The notes: generated from the sequence alone by a model not told the origin. A DNA stretch of 17,936 bases from an uncultured Porphyromonadaceae bacterium (GCA_905193395.1 CAJJOO010000001.1:1-17936), one strand, 5' to 3'. Counted from the stretch's first letter, positions 1-8,303 are shown. A program made the numbers and translations.

Positions 1-21
1 ACTCGTGCATCCGCCGACTTT

Positions 22-41
22 TGTAGTCTGGTGTAGTCTGG
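22..41. repeat. 10-bp tandem direct repeat
   Basis: The decamer TGTAGTCTGG occurs twice head to tail. It lies about 57 nt upstream of the predicted -33 element of the TPR-SNF2 operon. A one-helical-turn spacing would suit a dimeric DNA-binding protein, but two copies can also arise by replication slippage. No function is claimed. Confidence 0.55.
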
Positions 42-97
42 CAACTGCCGCAAAACTTTTATGCCTAAAAATGTGTTAAATTGTTATCGCGTTCTGT

Positions 98-126
98 GTT
101 GAGTGCCCTTATTTTTTATACCTTTG
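98..126 (+). promoter_or_regulatory. Predicted Bacteroidota-type promoter of the TPR-SNF2 operon
   Basis: TACCTTTG at 119-126 matches the Bacteroidota primary-sigma -7 consensus TAnnTTTG exactly. A weak -33 element, GTTG at 98-101, lies 17 nt upstream, slightly closer than the usual 19-21. Transcription would start near 133, leaving a leader of about 50 nt before the ATG at 187. The -7 box is convincing; the -33 box is degenerate. Confidence 0.55.
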
Positions 127-132
127 TAAGTT

Positions 133-146
133 AAAAGCCGGCTTTT
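133..146. promoter_or_regulatory. Perfect 14-bp palindrome at the predicted transcription start
   Basis: AAAAGCCGGCTTTT is a perfect palindrome beginning about 7 nt after the -7 box. With no loop it would fold poorly as an RNA hairpin but could be an operator. The overlapping sequence can instead form a short stem, CGGC (139-142) with GCCG (149-152), around a T6 loop. Whether either is used is unknown. Confidence 0.3.
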
Positions 147-186
147 TTGCCGAAAGTCTAAATTTGTCACCAACTGTTTCATAATA

Positions 187-1785
187 ATGAAATTAATTTC
201 CGTTTCCCTGCTGGCTCTCGCATCGGTTTTTTGCGTCCCGCAGGCCGCTGCTATCATCGAGAACCCCATGACGCGTGCCGTCATTGCTGTCTACGACCAG
301 CAACTCCGTGCAAATCCCAACGACTATAACACCTGGTTCCGCCGTGCAAACGAATACTACCGCCATAACGAATATGTTCAGGCGCTCGACGATGTGAATC
401 AGTCCCTGGCCACAGCACCAGCCTCCGACAAGGACCTCCGCTTCCAGGCATATATGCTCCGCGCTGGTATCTACAATATGACCGGCAAGCCCGAAATGGC
501 CCTCCCGGACCTTGATTCCGCAGTTGCTCTCGACCCCGAAAGCGCTTCGGCCGTATATCAGCGTGCCAACACCGAACTCGAACTCGGCAAGTATGACGAG
601 GCTTCCATGGACTATACCCGCCTGCAGCGTTTCAACAGCCGCAGCCCCGAGGCTCTGGTGGGTCTTGCCCGCGTGGCCGTGGCCCGCAACCAGTATGAAA
701 CCGCCAACGAACTCATCGACCAGGCCGTTTCCTTCGGTCCCAACGACCCCGAAATCTATATCCGCCGCGCCGCCGTCCGCCGCCTCATGGGCAACGATTC
801 CGGCGCCGTCGAGGACCTCCTGGTGGCCCTCTCGCTCAACAGCCGCAACCAGCATGCCATCGCCTCGCTCGTCGATTACGGAAACACCGACTACAAGGCC
901 GTTATCGACGGCCTCACCGATGCAATCGACCGCGCTCCCGGCAACGGCCTCTACCGTTATCTCCGCGCCACCATCGCCCAGGCCCATTTCAACTACCTTG
1001 CCGCAATCGACGACCTGGAGACCATCATCGAACAGCGCCTATACAACTACCACGGCCTCAACGCCTCGATTGCCATCTGCGAACTGGGCCTCGGACGCTA
1101 CGAGGAGGCTCTGGAACAGATTGACAAGGCTATCGCCGATTCCGCCGGCGAAGTCGCCGAATACTATGTGACCCGATCGCGGATTCTCCGTGCCCTAAAC
1201 CGCCACGACGAGGCCATCGCCGCCGCCGGACACGCCCTGGTAATCGACCGCGAATACCTCCCCGGTCTCGTGGAGATGTCGCTCAACTACCTAGACAAGA
1301 AAGACTATGAGATGGCTGCCAACCTCCTTGGCGAGGCTTCGATGATTGACGCGAATAATCCCGACGTCTATCTCCTCCGTGCCTGGGTTCTTGACAAATA
1401 CCTCAACCAGCCCACAGCCGCCCGCGGTTTCAACCAGCAGGCCCTTGAGGTCGAAGGCTATGCCGACAATGATGTCCGCTCGCTCCGTGGCTTCGCTCTC
1501 CTGGCCCTCGGCCGTCCTCAGGAAGGCGACGCATGGATGGAAAACATCCTCGCCACCGTCCCCGACAACGACGGTTACATCAACTATCTGGCCGCCTGCT
1601 ACTATATGCTGCGCGATAACGACGACAAGGCCCTGACCTGCGTCGAAAATTCCCTCAAGGCCGGTTATAGCGACAACCACAACTGGATGAACAATACCGA
1701 CGGCCCCGTGAACGCCGGCGCCCTGCGCGACGACCTCCGTTTCCTGCGTCTGATGCAAAGTTACAACTCTATCTTCGGCAAATGA
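187..1785 (+). CDS. Secreted tetratricopeptide-repeat protein
   Basis: A 532-aa protein built almost entirely of TPR units, helix-turn-helix repeats that normally form protein-binding scaffolds. Residues 1-22 are a Sec signal peptide: a Lys at position 2, a hydrophobic core, and a likely cleavage site after PQAAA. The Cys at 16 is not in a proper lipobox, so a periplasmic location is more likely than a lipoprotein. About a dozen repeats can be followed from residue ~40 to ~500, with typical pairs such as a G/N-Y-x-x-A turn followed by an Ala-rich helix ending in D/N-P. No catalytic domain is visible. The ATG at 187 was chosen because the signal peptide begins there. There is no Shine-Dalgarno sequence; the leader is AT-rich. 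It is first in an operon and its stop overlaps the start of the SNF2 gene. The TPR and export calls are solid; the specific role is unknown. Confidence 0.9.
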   Translation: MKLISVSLLALASVFCVPQAAAIIENPMTRAVIAVYDQQLRANPNDYNTWFRRANEYYRHNEYVQALDDVNQSLATAPASDKDLRFQAYMLRAGIYNMTGKPEMALPDLDSAVALDPESASAVYQRANTELELGKYDEASMDYTRLQRFNSRSPEALVGLARVAVARNQYETANELIDQAVSFGPNDPEIYIRRAAVRRLMGNDSGAVEDLLVALSLNSRNQHAIASLVDYGNTDYKAVIDGLTDAIDRAPGNGLYRYLRATIAQAHFNYLAAIDDLETIIEQRLYNYHGLNASIAICELGLGRYEEALEQIDKAIADSAGEVAEYYVTRSRILRALNRHDEAIAAAGHALVIDREYLPGLVEMSLNYLDKKDYEMAANLLGEASMIDANNPDVYLLRAWVLDKYLNQPTAARGFNQQALEVEGYADNDVRSLRGFALLALGRPQEGDAWMENILATVPDNDGYINYLAACYYMLRDNDDKALTCVENSLKAGYSDNHNWMNNTDGPVNAGALRDDLRFLRLMQSYNSIFGK

Positions 1786-4559
1786 TGAATTCCGAGCCTC
1801 GGTTTCTCGACCGGCTCAGACTGTCACATAACGGAGGTCTGCTTCATGCCGGACCTCCGTTTTTATTCATGATTACGGCCGATGCCGACGGCCGTTCCGT
1901 CCTGCGCACTGTCACTCCCGATGGCGAGCCATTCACGCCGGTGCCCTCGCGCTACTCCGGCCCGCAAGCCGCCGTCCTCGACGCCGCCCGATCGTTTTCC
2001 GCCGAGAGCCTGTTCCTGAGCACTTCCGCTGCCACCTCGGACATTGACCTCGCACGCAATCCTGCCGTGATGTTCCTGCTGGCCGCCTGCGACAATATCG
2101 TGGACCGCAATCTTTCACCCATTGCCGTTTCATCGTCGCGTGCCGTCCTCCGGGTTGTCCTCGATGCCGACGGTCCGAAAGTCTCGCCACGGCTGGAACT
2201 GCGCGTGGCCGGCGAGTCCTTTTCTCCGGTTACGTTGCTGTCCTCGTCCTTCGCCCTCTGTGGCCCGGTAATTTATCCCATTGCCGACATCGGTCTCAAC
2301 GCCTCACGTCTGCCTTTGTTTCTCGAGCCTTTTGATGAAAAGGAAATAGACGGCTACCTGTCGCTGCTCTTCACCTATTTTCCCTCCCTTCGCTTCTCCC
2401 TGCGCGACTTGCCGATGGTCGAGGCGCTGCCGCTTAAATGCCTCTCGACCCTGCATATCGAGAAATTCGACATGGACCGTTCGCTGGTCCTCCGGCTGGA
2501 CGAGTGCGTTCCCGACGGCGACGGCCTGATTTCCTCCGCCGAACTCGATTTCAAGGTCTGTGTCCGCGCTGATGAAATTGAACGTCATCCGCTGGTCCAT
2601 GCCGATTCCGAGGCGATGCGCTCGCGTCTGTCGGAGATTTTCGCTTCCTGCCTCCCTCGGCGCCGCTCCCCGGCAGTCTACAACGACGGGAATCTTTTCA
2701 TCCTTTCCGAGGATGCCGCCTCGGCTGTGCTGATGAATGTCCTGCCCTTGCTCATGAACGAATTCCGCATCACCGGCCTTGACAAAATACGCAACTACAA
2801 TCTGCGCCTTGTCAGTCCGCGGCTCAATGTGGGCTTTTCCTCGGGAATCGATTTTATCGGTGTCTCGGCCGCGGTCAATATCGAGGGCATGAAATATACC
2901 GTTTCCGATTTGCTGGAACGCTATCGGACGGACAGTTACGTTACTCTTGCCGACGGTGCCCGCGCCGTCATCGACCCTGCCTTTATCCGCCGCATCCGAA
3001 ACGTATTCCGGGGCATTCGCGCCGACCGCCGAGGCAACTACCGTTTCTCGGTCTTCGAGGCCTCCGAACTGGAAAATTTCATTGACGACGGGATGTCGCT
3101 CCCCGAATCCATGCTGCGCCTGCGCGAATTTTATACCGGCCTTTCCTGTCTGAAAACCGGCGATGTGGTCACCGACGGCCTCGCCGCCTCGCTGCGCCCC
3201 TATCAACTCTACGGTGTCCGCTGGCTGCAATATCTCTACGACAACCGCCTGGGAGGCTGTCTGGCAGACGACATGGGCCTCGGAAAGACCGTCCAGGCCA
3301 TCGCGCTGCTTCTATATGCCTCGCGCCTTCACTCACGAAACTCGCTTGTGGTGGTGCCGCGGTCCCTGCTGTTCAACTGGCAGGATGAACTGACGCGTTT
3401 CGCACCGGGGCTGGATTTCGGCGTCTACTACGGTAATCAGCGCGATACCTCCCGCGACCTCTCCCATAGTGTGGTTCTCACCACCTATGCCATCGTACGC
3501 AACGACATCGACGTACTGAAAGACATTGACTTCGATACCGTGATTCTGGATGAGTCGCAGAACATCAAGAACATGGCATCGCAGACCACGGCTGCAATCC
3601 TCACGCTGAAATCCGCCCGGCGTTTTGCCCTGAGCGGTACGCCCGTCGAGAACAGCCTGGCCGAACTCTATTCCCTGTTCCGCTTCCTCAATCCCGGAAT
3701 GTTCGGCTCGCTCGAGGCCTTCAACGAACGTTTCGGGCGCCCCATACAGCGCGACGGCGACGCGCAGGCACTCGATATGCTACGCCGGCGCATATATCCC
3801 TTCCTGCTGCGTCGTCTGAAAGCCGACGTACTTGCCGACCTTCCCGAGCGTATCGACCAGACCATATATGTGGAAATGGAGCCGCCACAGCGCCGTTTCT
3901 ACGAGAAACTACGTCTGTCCTATATCAATCGCCTCCACGACGCCATCGCCCGCGACGGCATAGCCAAATCGCGCTTCGTGGTTCTCAAGGCATTGAGCGA
4001 ACTGCGCCGCGCTGCCTCCGTGCCCGAAAGCCTTTCGGACGGCGCCGTTTCCTCGCCAAAAATCGAACTGCTGGCAGACCGCCTTGTCAGTGCCGTCAAC
4101 AATGGCCACAAGGTTGTCGTCTTCTTCAATTTCATTGCCGGTATCGAATTGCTTGCAGCGCGTCTCCGTGCCGCCGGCATCGGTTTCGCCGTGATGACCG
4201 GCGCGACGGCCGACCGCGCTGCCGTCGTGGGCCGATTCTGCGACGATGCCGACTGCAATGTCCTGATTATGACTCTGAAAACAGGCGGTGTCGGTCTCAA
4301 TCTCACTGTTGCCGACATGGTCTTCATCGTCGAGCCCTGGTGGAACAAGTCGGCCGAACAGCAGGCCTTGGACCGTCTGCACCGCATCGGCCAGAAAGCC
4401 ACCGTTTTCTCGTTCTCCTTTATCACGAAGGACACTGTCGAAGAAAAAATACTCGAATTGCAGCACCGTAAGTCGGAAATTGTCGACGGTCTGCTGTCCG
4501 GCGACGCCTCGGCAACGAAACACCTCACCGACGAGGACATCAACTTCCTCCTCGGATAA
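1782..4559 (+). CDS. SNF2-family DEAD/DEAH-like helicase/ATPase
   Basis: A 925-aa protein of the bacterial SNF2 (Swi2/Snf2, RapA-like) superfamily 2 ATPases, which translocate on double-stranded DNA and remodel protein-DNA complexes rather than unwinding strands. The C-terminal half carries the full motor: Q-like motif LRPYQLYGVRWL (471-482), Walker A DDMGLGKT (496-503), motif II DESQ (590-593, Ser where Ala is more usual), motif III LSGTPVEN (617-624), and in the second RecA lobe the motif VI region HRIGQ (867-871) followed by the typical SNF2 tail ending near the LQHRKSEIVDGLL segment. Residues 1 to ~465 match nothing I recognise and contain no obvious SWIM zinc finger. No signal peptide, so it is cytosolic. 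The start at 1782 overlaps the TPR stop (ATGATGA), and an ATG immediately follows, so translation could begin at either Met. The overlap implies translational coupling. Role could be transcription recycling, DNA repair or defence; the sequence does not decide. Confidence 0.93.
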   Translation: MMNSEPRFLDRLRLSHNGGLLHAGPPFLFMITADADGRSVLRTVTPDGEPFTPVPSRYSGPQAAVLDAARSFSAESLFLSTSAATSDIDLARNPAVMFLLAACDNIVDRNLSPIAVSSSRAVLRVVLDADGPKVSPRLELRVAGESFSPVTLLSSSFALCGPVIYPIADIGLNASRLPLFLEPFDEKEIDGYLSLLFTYFPSLRFSLRDLPMVEALPLKCLSTLHIEKFDMDRSLVLRLDECVPDGDGLISSAELDFKVCVRADEIERHPLVHADSEAMRSRLSEIFASCLPRRRSPAVYNDGNLFILSEDAASAVLMNVLPLLMNEFRITGLDKIRNYNLRLVSPRLNVGFSSGIDFIGVSAAVNIEGMKYTVSDLLERYRTDSYVTLADGARAVIDPAFIRRIRNVFRGIRADRRGNYRFSVFEASELENFIDDGMSLPESMLRLREFYTGLSCLKTGDVVTDGLAASLRPYQLYGVRWLQYLYDNRLGGCLADDMGLGKTVQAIALLLYASRLHSRNSLVVVPRSLLFNWQDELTRFAPGLDFGVYYGNQRDTSRDLSHSVVLTTYAIVRNDIDVLKDIDFDTVILDESQNIKNMASQTTAAILTLKSARRFALSGTPVENSLAELYSLFRFLNPGMFGSLEAFNERFGRPIQRDGDAQALDMLRRRIYPFLLRRLKADVLADLPERIDQTIYVEMEPPQRRFYEKLRLSYINRLHDAIARDGIAKSRFVVLKALSELRRAASVPESLSDGAVSSPKIELLADRLVSAVNNGHKVVVFFNFIAGIELLAARLRAAGIGFAVMTGATADRAAVVGRFCDDADCNVLIMTLKTGGVGLNLTVADMVFIVEPWWNKSAEQQALDRLHRIGQKATVFSFSFITKDTVEEKILELQHRKSEIVDGLLSGDASATKHLTDEDINFLLG

Positions 4560-4571
4560 TACTCCCGCGCC

Positions 4572-6356
4572 ATGCCAATAAGTGAAAACCAGACAGATAC
4601 CCGCCTGCTTCCGTCGCTGACGCTCAGCACCGGCTCATCATCCGCGCCGGAGCGTATCACCCGCCGGACTGTCCGCACCACATTCATGCTCTACCGGCCG
4701 CTGTTCGGAAAATATGATATTTCTCTGGGCGCCGGTTTCAACCGTGCCGCCGGGCGCTTGATTGAGCAGTGGATCTGCGGCAAACGCTACCTCCTGGCCA
4801 CGCAGGGCGTCGAATGCGTCGTCCCGTTCCTTCAGCCGGGGCCGCTTGGACATGCTTTCGACGCATTGCCCAGGGCTTATCAGTTGATTGTGGACTACTG
4901 TCTGGACAATGGCCGGATTGCCGAATCACAACTTGAGGAGTATATCAAGGATTTTTACGAACGTTATCGTGCGCTGTCCGAACCGGGATGCTCCGCCGAT
5001 TTCTTTACCAACGGCAACAATGCGGCCTCGTTCCTCGTCCGCACCGCCGCAGGCATTTACAGCCTCGATTCTTGTCTGGCCCGGGCCCTCGCCGTGGTCC
5101 GCGGCAAGACGCCAGGCCGCCGCACTGTGCGCACCGTCTCGGCTTTGCCCGATTCCAATGCTGTGATTTTCAACTGTGAGGAACAGATTGTCGCTTCGCT
5201 CGCCGAAATCGACCGTGCCTTTTCAATGGAACTTGTCCACGGACTCCTTTCGAAGCCCGAAGCCACCGTTTCAGAGACCGTCGTGAAACGCTGCGGCCTG
5301 TTGCTGCCATTGAAACCGATGTTCACCTCCGGTCTCCAACAGTGGAACAACTTCTCTCAGTGCGCACTGTGGTCGTTGCTGAAATGGGTTTACATTGATA
5401 ATAAAGGCTCGGCTTCCACGGCCACCTCTATCTTTGCCACGCCGGCCGAACTCAAAAATGCATTATTTGACTTCCGCCTCGGCGTCAGTCGTCTGTGCGC
5501 CCTCACAGCAAATCATTTTGCGGGTGACCTCGCACGTCCCTGCGGTCTGTTGTTTGACGATAGTTTCGTCAACGATATCATCAGGGTCGTCCAGACCCAT
5601 TCCGCGCGCACGCTGGCTCCCGGCGCACGCGACCAGTGGATTGGCCTCGACGATATTGTCGCCGCGCAGAAACAGCCTCCTTCGGAATTAGTTGCGATAC
5701 ATTTCCGTTCCCTGGTTGCCGACGTGCTATGCGTTCTTGCCTCGGTCGGCTTCGTTGAGGCGGCCTTCAAAAAGCCCTGCCGCACCACCGAGGACCTCGA
5801 GGCTATCCGCTTCACCGCCCTTGGCCGCTATGTCTTCGGACTGGATACCCAATATTCATCTCCTGTAAGAACCGATGCCGTTGTCTCCCCGCGTATCACC
5901 GTCGACACGGACGCTCTTTATCTGTTCACCGACGACAAGCGTTGCGCCTCGATGCTCACATCCCGCTATGCCCGCCGAATCACCCCGACACGTTTTGTGG
6001 TAACGCCAGAGTCCTTTTGCCGCGGAATCGGCGATGTGCAGACCTTCGACATGCGCGTGGAGTATTTCCGCCTGATGCTGCGCCTGGCGGAGTTCCCGCC
6101 CGTATGGCGCGACTTCTTCTCTAACCTACGCGGCCGCTTTTCGCAGATCTCAAACTCAGGTGCCGAATTTTTTATCGTGTACAGCCTTTCCGAGGCGTCG
6201 CCCGAACTGCTCGATTTCATTCTCAACGACCCCGAAGTGCGCGAACTGGTGATACTGGCCCAGGGACGCCGACTCTTTGTGCGCCCCGCCGACGAACCCC
6301 GCCTGGCCCTCTGCCTGCAGAACGCCGGCTACACCCTCCCCCGCATCATGCGCTGA
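4572..6356 (+). CDS. Uncharacterised protein encoded with SNF2 helicase
   Basis: A 594-aa protein I do not recognise. It has no signal peptide, no convincing membrane segment and no Walker or nuclease motif I can identify. It contains many isolated Cys residues but no CxxC-type zinc site. Residues ~437-594 have a layout reminiscent of the helicase-associated domain (Helicase_C_3 type) of XPB-like and actinobacterial proteins: a strand-rich segment, an RYARRITPTRFVVTPES block with a following helix, then a tail of the form LLDFILNDPEVRELVI, a short strand pair, and a final helix ending in NAGY. This is weak, by-eye similarity. The start at 4572 is only 12 nt after the SNF2 stop, so co-transcription is likely. 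An in-frame ATG at 4687 would remove 38 residues, including a Ser/Thr/Arg-rich stretch that looks unstructured. Most likely a cytosolic partner or adaptor of the SNF2 ATPase, by position only. Confidence 0.8.
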   Translation: MPISENQTDTRLLPSLTLSTGSSSAPERITRRTVRTTFMLYRPLFGKYDISLGAGFNRAAGRLIEQWICGKRYLLATQGVECVVPFLQPGPLGHAFDALPRAYQLIVDYCLDNGRIAESQLEEYIKDFYERYRALSEPGCSADFFTNGNNAASFLVRTAAGIYSLDSCLARALAVVRGKTPGRRTVRTVSALPDSNAVIFNCEEQIVASLAEIDRAFSMELVHGLLSKPEATVSETVVKRCGLLLPLKPMFTSGLQQWNNFSQCALWSLLKWVYIDNKGSASTATSIFATPAELKNALFDFRLGVSRLCALTANHFAGDLARPCGLLFDDSFVNDIIRVVQTHSARTLAPGARDQWIGLDDIVAAQKQPPSELVAIHFRSLVADVLCVLASVGFVEAAFKKPCRTTEDLEAIRFTALGRYVFGLDTQYSSPVRTDAVVSPRITVDTDALYLFTDDKRCASMLTSRYARRITPTRFVVTPESFCRGIGDVQTFDMRVEYFRLMLRLAEFPPVWRDFFSNLRGRFSQISNSGAEFFIVYSLSEASPELLDFILNDPEVRELVILAQGRRLFVRPADEPRLALCLQNAGYTLPRIMR

Positions 6357-6372
6357 CTCACCTTTCCGGTTC

Positions 6373-6894
6373 TTAGAAGTCGATGCCGACGCGGATTGCA
6401 AGTTGGGGATGGAGGGTCTTCTGGTCGCTCCAGCCGTAGCCTCTGAAATTCATCCCGATGCCGAAATTCAGGTTGCTTTTGCGGCTGAGGCTCAGTCTGT
6501 AACCCACTGTGGGCGAGATGTACAGCCGCTGATCGCCAAAAATCACGCCACCAATACGCAAATCACCGTATACAGGAAAGCGGCCCAACGTCCAGTCGGT
6601 CCGCGCGTGCAGGTATACGGGATATTCACTTCCGTCGAAATACGAATCCCGGTGAACGCGTTCATACATCACGCCCGCACCCAGAAAGAAATGTCTGTTG
6701 AACTGGTAGCCGTGCGAGGTTGCGATGCCGTAATACACCGTAACCGTCCTGTTGCCGTAATAACCCCGGCGGAAAGAAAGGTCGACACCTGCATCGACAA
6801 AGCCGCGGTAACCTTTCTGAGGTTCCCGTCCCGCAGCCGTCGGCGGCAATACAATCGCCGCCAATATAATAAGTATCAGTCTCGCAATTTTCAT
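6373..6894 (-). CDS. Small outer-membrane beta-barrel-like protein
   Basis: A 173-aa exported protein when started at the ATG at 6894, which places a classical signal peptide at the N-terminus (MKIAR, a hydrophobic run LILIILAAIVL, then PPTAAG). An upstream in-frame ATG at 6927 would add 11 residues (MDRKAMYYHLF) before the signal and is less likely. The mature part alternates polar and hydrophobic residues, is rich in Gly and Tyr, and ends in Phe, as expected for a small 8-stranded barrel in the outer membrane. Segments such as FFLGAGVMYERV, YISPTVGYRLSL and LNFGIGMNFRGYGW look like strands. It converges with the SNF2 operon, with 16 nt between the stop codons. No family can be named; function may be structural or adhesive. 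The beta-barrel call is from pattern, not homology. Confidence 0.75.
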   Translation of the reverse strand: MKIARLILIILAAIVLPPTAAGREPQKGYRGFVDAGVDLSFRRGYYGNRTVTVYYGIATSHGYQFNRHFFLGAGVMYERVHRDSYFDGSEYPVYLHARTDWTLGRFPVYGDLRIGGVIFGDQRLYISPTVGYRLSLSRKSNLNFGIGMNFRGYGWSDQKTLHPQLAIRVGIDF

Positions 6895-6990
6895 AAATAA
6901 GTGATAATACATGGCTTTCCTATCCATATCAACGTAAACTCCCGCGACTTATTATGTAACCGCTTCAACCAATCGCATGATATAATGATA

Positions 6991-6994
6991 GTAG
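6991..6994. repeat. Possible left target-site duplication, GTAG
   Basis: GTAG sits immediately outside the left inverted repeat and again immediately outside the right one (8317-8320), consistent with a 4-bp target duplication. Because the flanks can also be read as an imperfect continuation of the inverted repeat, the assignment is uncertain. Confidence 0.45.
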
Positions 6995-7007
6995 TGGTGC
7001 GATAAAA
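6995..7007 (+). repeat. Left terminal inverted repeat of the IS
   Basis: TGGTGCGATAAAA, matching the reverse complement of 8304-8316 at all 13 positions. The end also forms an imperfect hairpin: AGTAGTGG (6990-6997) can pair with CCAACTACT (7010-7018) with one bulged A. Confidence 0.88.
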
Positions 7008-7114
7008 ATCCAACTACTGCGGTTAAATGATTAATATTAAACTAAATACAAGCGATCATTGATTTTTTGATTTGAAATTGATTTATTAGTCCTGTTACAC
7101 ATCATATCAGGATT

Positions 7115-8293
7115 ATGAATCAAGGTAAATATGTTTTCTCCCAGGTTGTCGAGTTTATACCGCGTTATCAGTTCGACAAGCTCGTGAGACAATACAAGGG
7201 AGACTGGCATGTCAAAAATTTGAGCAGTTATAATCATCTGCTTCATCTTCTATACGGCCAGTTGACCGGTTGCGATTCGCTTCGGGATATTTGTCTATGC
7301 TTGGATGTCCACACCAACATGTTGTATCATCTCGGTTTTCGCAAAACAGTGAGTCATACTTCATTGTCTCGTGCCAACGAAAACAGAGATTACCGCATCT
7401 TTGAGGGACTGGGCATTTATCTTATCGACTTGGTAAGACCGTTATACTCAAAAGTTAAGCTTTCGAATATTTCCATAGACAACGCCATTTACGCATTGGA
7501 TTCCACGACAATCTCAACAAGCATCAAACTTGCGACATGGGCGCTTGGGAAATATAGTAAAGGCGCGGTCAAAATGCACACGCTCCTTGACATTCGTGGC
7601 AGTATACCGGCCAATATCCACATCACTGATGGCAAATGGCATGACAGCAACGAGCTCGATGAACTTAAGCCGGAACCATACGCCTTCTATGTCATGGATA
7701 AAGCCTACGTTGACCTCAAGGCTTTGTACGCTTTTCATAAGGCACAAGCCTTTTGGGTATCACGGCCAAAGGAAAATATGCAATTTGCCACCTTGGAGCA
7801 AAAGGAGATTACTGACGCAAAATCGGGCATATTGGAGGATTCCCGTATCAAAGTCACGGGATATAAATCAAGTAAACTTTATCCTGAGGACATGAGATTT
7901 GTACGGATTTATGACCCTGAAAATGATGTGATTGTAGAATTTATATCCAACAACTTCGAAGTCAGCGCAGCAGAAATATCCAATTTGTATCGACACCGTT
8001 GGGATATAGAGGTATTCTTCAAATGGATTAAACAGAACATCACGGTCAAGAACCTTTGGGGGTATTCCGAAAACGCTGTTAAGATTCATCTTTGGACTGC
8101 TATCATTTCCTACCTGATGGTAGCGAGAATAAAGGCGGATTATGAATGCCCCTATTCAATAACCGAAGTGGCAACCTTGATTCGAATCTCTGCAATGGAA
8201 AGAACCGACCTGCGGTCTTTACTTACCAAACAGGACTCGTCAATCAATTCAAACCAAAATGTCAAAGAATGCTCTTTATTTGATGATTTTTAA
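7115..8293 (+). CDS. IS4-family DDE transposase
   Basis: A 392-aa cut-and-paste transposase that binds the IS ends and catalyses strand transfer with two metal ions. Residues ~1-75 resemble the DUF4372 N-terminal region seen in Bacteroidales IS4 transposases (MNQGKYVFSQVVEF... with a GQLTGCDSLRDI segment), and ~120-330 form the RNase H-like DDE domain. The catalytic triad is readable: D129 in YALDSTT, D195 in YVMDKAYVD, and E299 in YRHRWDIEVFFKWIK. The last stretch matches the IS4 signature Y-(2)-R-(3)-E-(6)-K exactly (Y292, R295, E299, K306). No stop or frameshift interrupts it, so the enzyme may be active. Codon use favours A/T-ending codons, unlike all neighbours. The stop is 10 nt from the right inverted repeat. 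Confidence 0.95.
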   Translation: MNQGKYVFSQVVEFIPRYQFDKLVRQYKGDWHVKNLSSYNHLLHLLYGQLTGCDSLRDICLCLDVHTNMLYHLGFRKTVSHTSLSRANENRDYRIFEGLGIYLIDLVRPLYSKVKLSNISIDNAIYALDSTTISTSIKLATWALGKYSKGAVKMHTLLDIRGSIPANIHITDGKWHDSNELDELKPEPYAFYVMDKAYVDLKALYAFHKAQAFWVSRPKENMQFATLEQKEITDAKSGILEDSRIKVTGYKSSKLYPEDMRFVRIYDPENDVIVEFISNNFEVSAAEISNLYRHRWDIEVFFKWIKQNITVKNLWGYSENAVKIHLWTAIISYLMVARIKADYECPYSITEVATLIRISAMERTDLRSLLTKQDSSINSNQNVKECSLFDDF

Positions 8294-8303
8294 ACTAACG
8301 CGA

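Noticed and set aside
6357..6372. Possible bidirectional terminator between the convergent genes
   Set aside because: The 16-nt gap contains no hairpin or T-tract that I can see.
6277..6900. 207-aa + strand open frame opposite the small outer-membrane protein
   Set aside because: The - strand frame has a signal peptide and beta-barrel pattern; the + strand frame starts inside the preceding gene and has neither.
6895..6927. Upstream ATG adding 11 residues to the outer-membrane protein
   Set aside because: It would put a polar and aromatic extension ahead of a well-formed signal peptide.
6981..6986. TATAAT resembling an E. coli -10 box
   Set aside because: No -35 partner is present and Bacteroidota primary sigma factors use TAnnTTTG instead.
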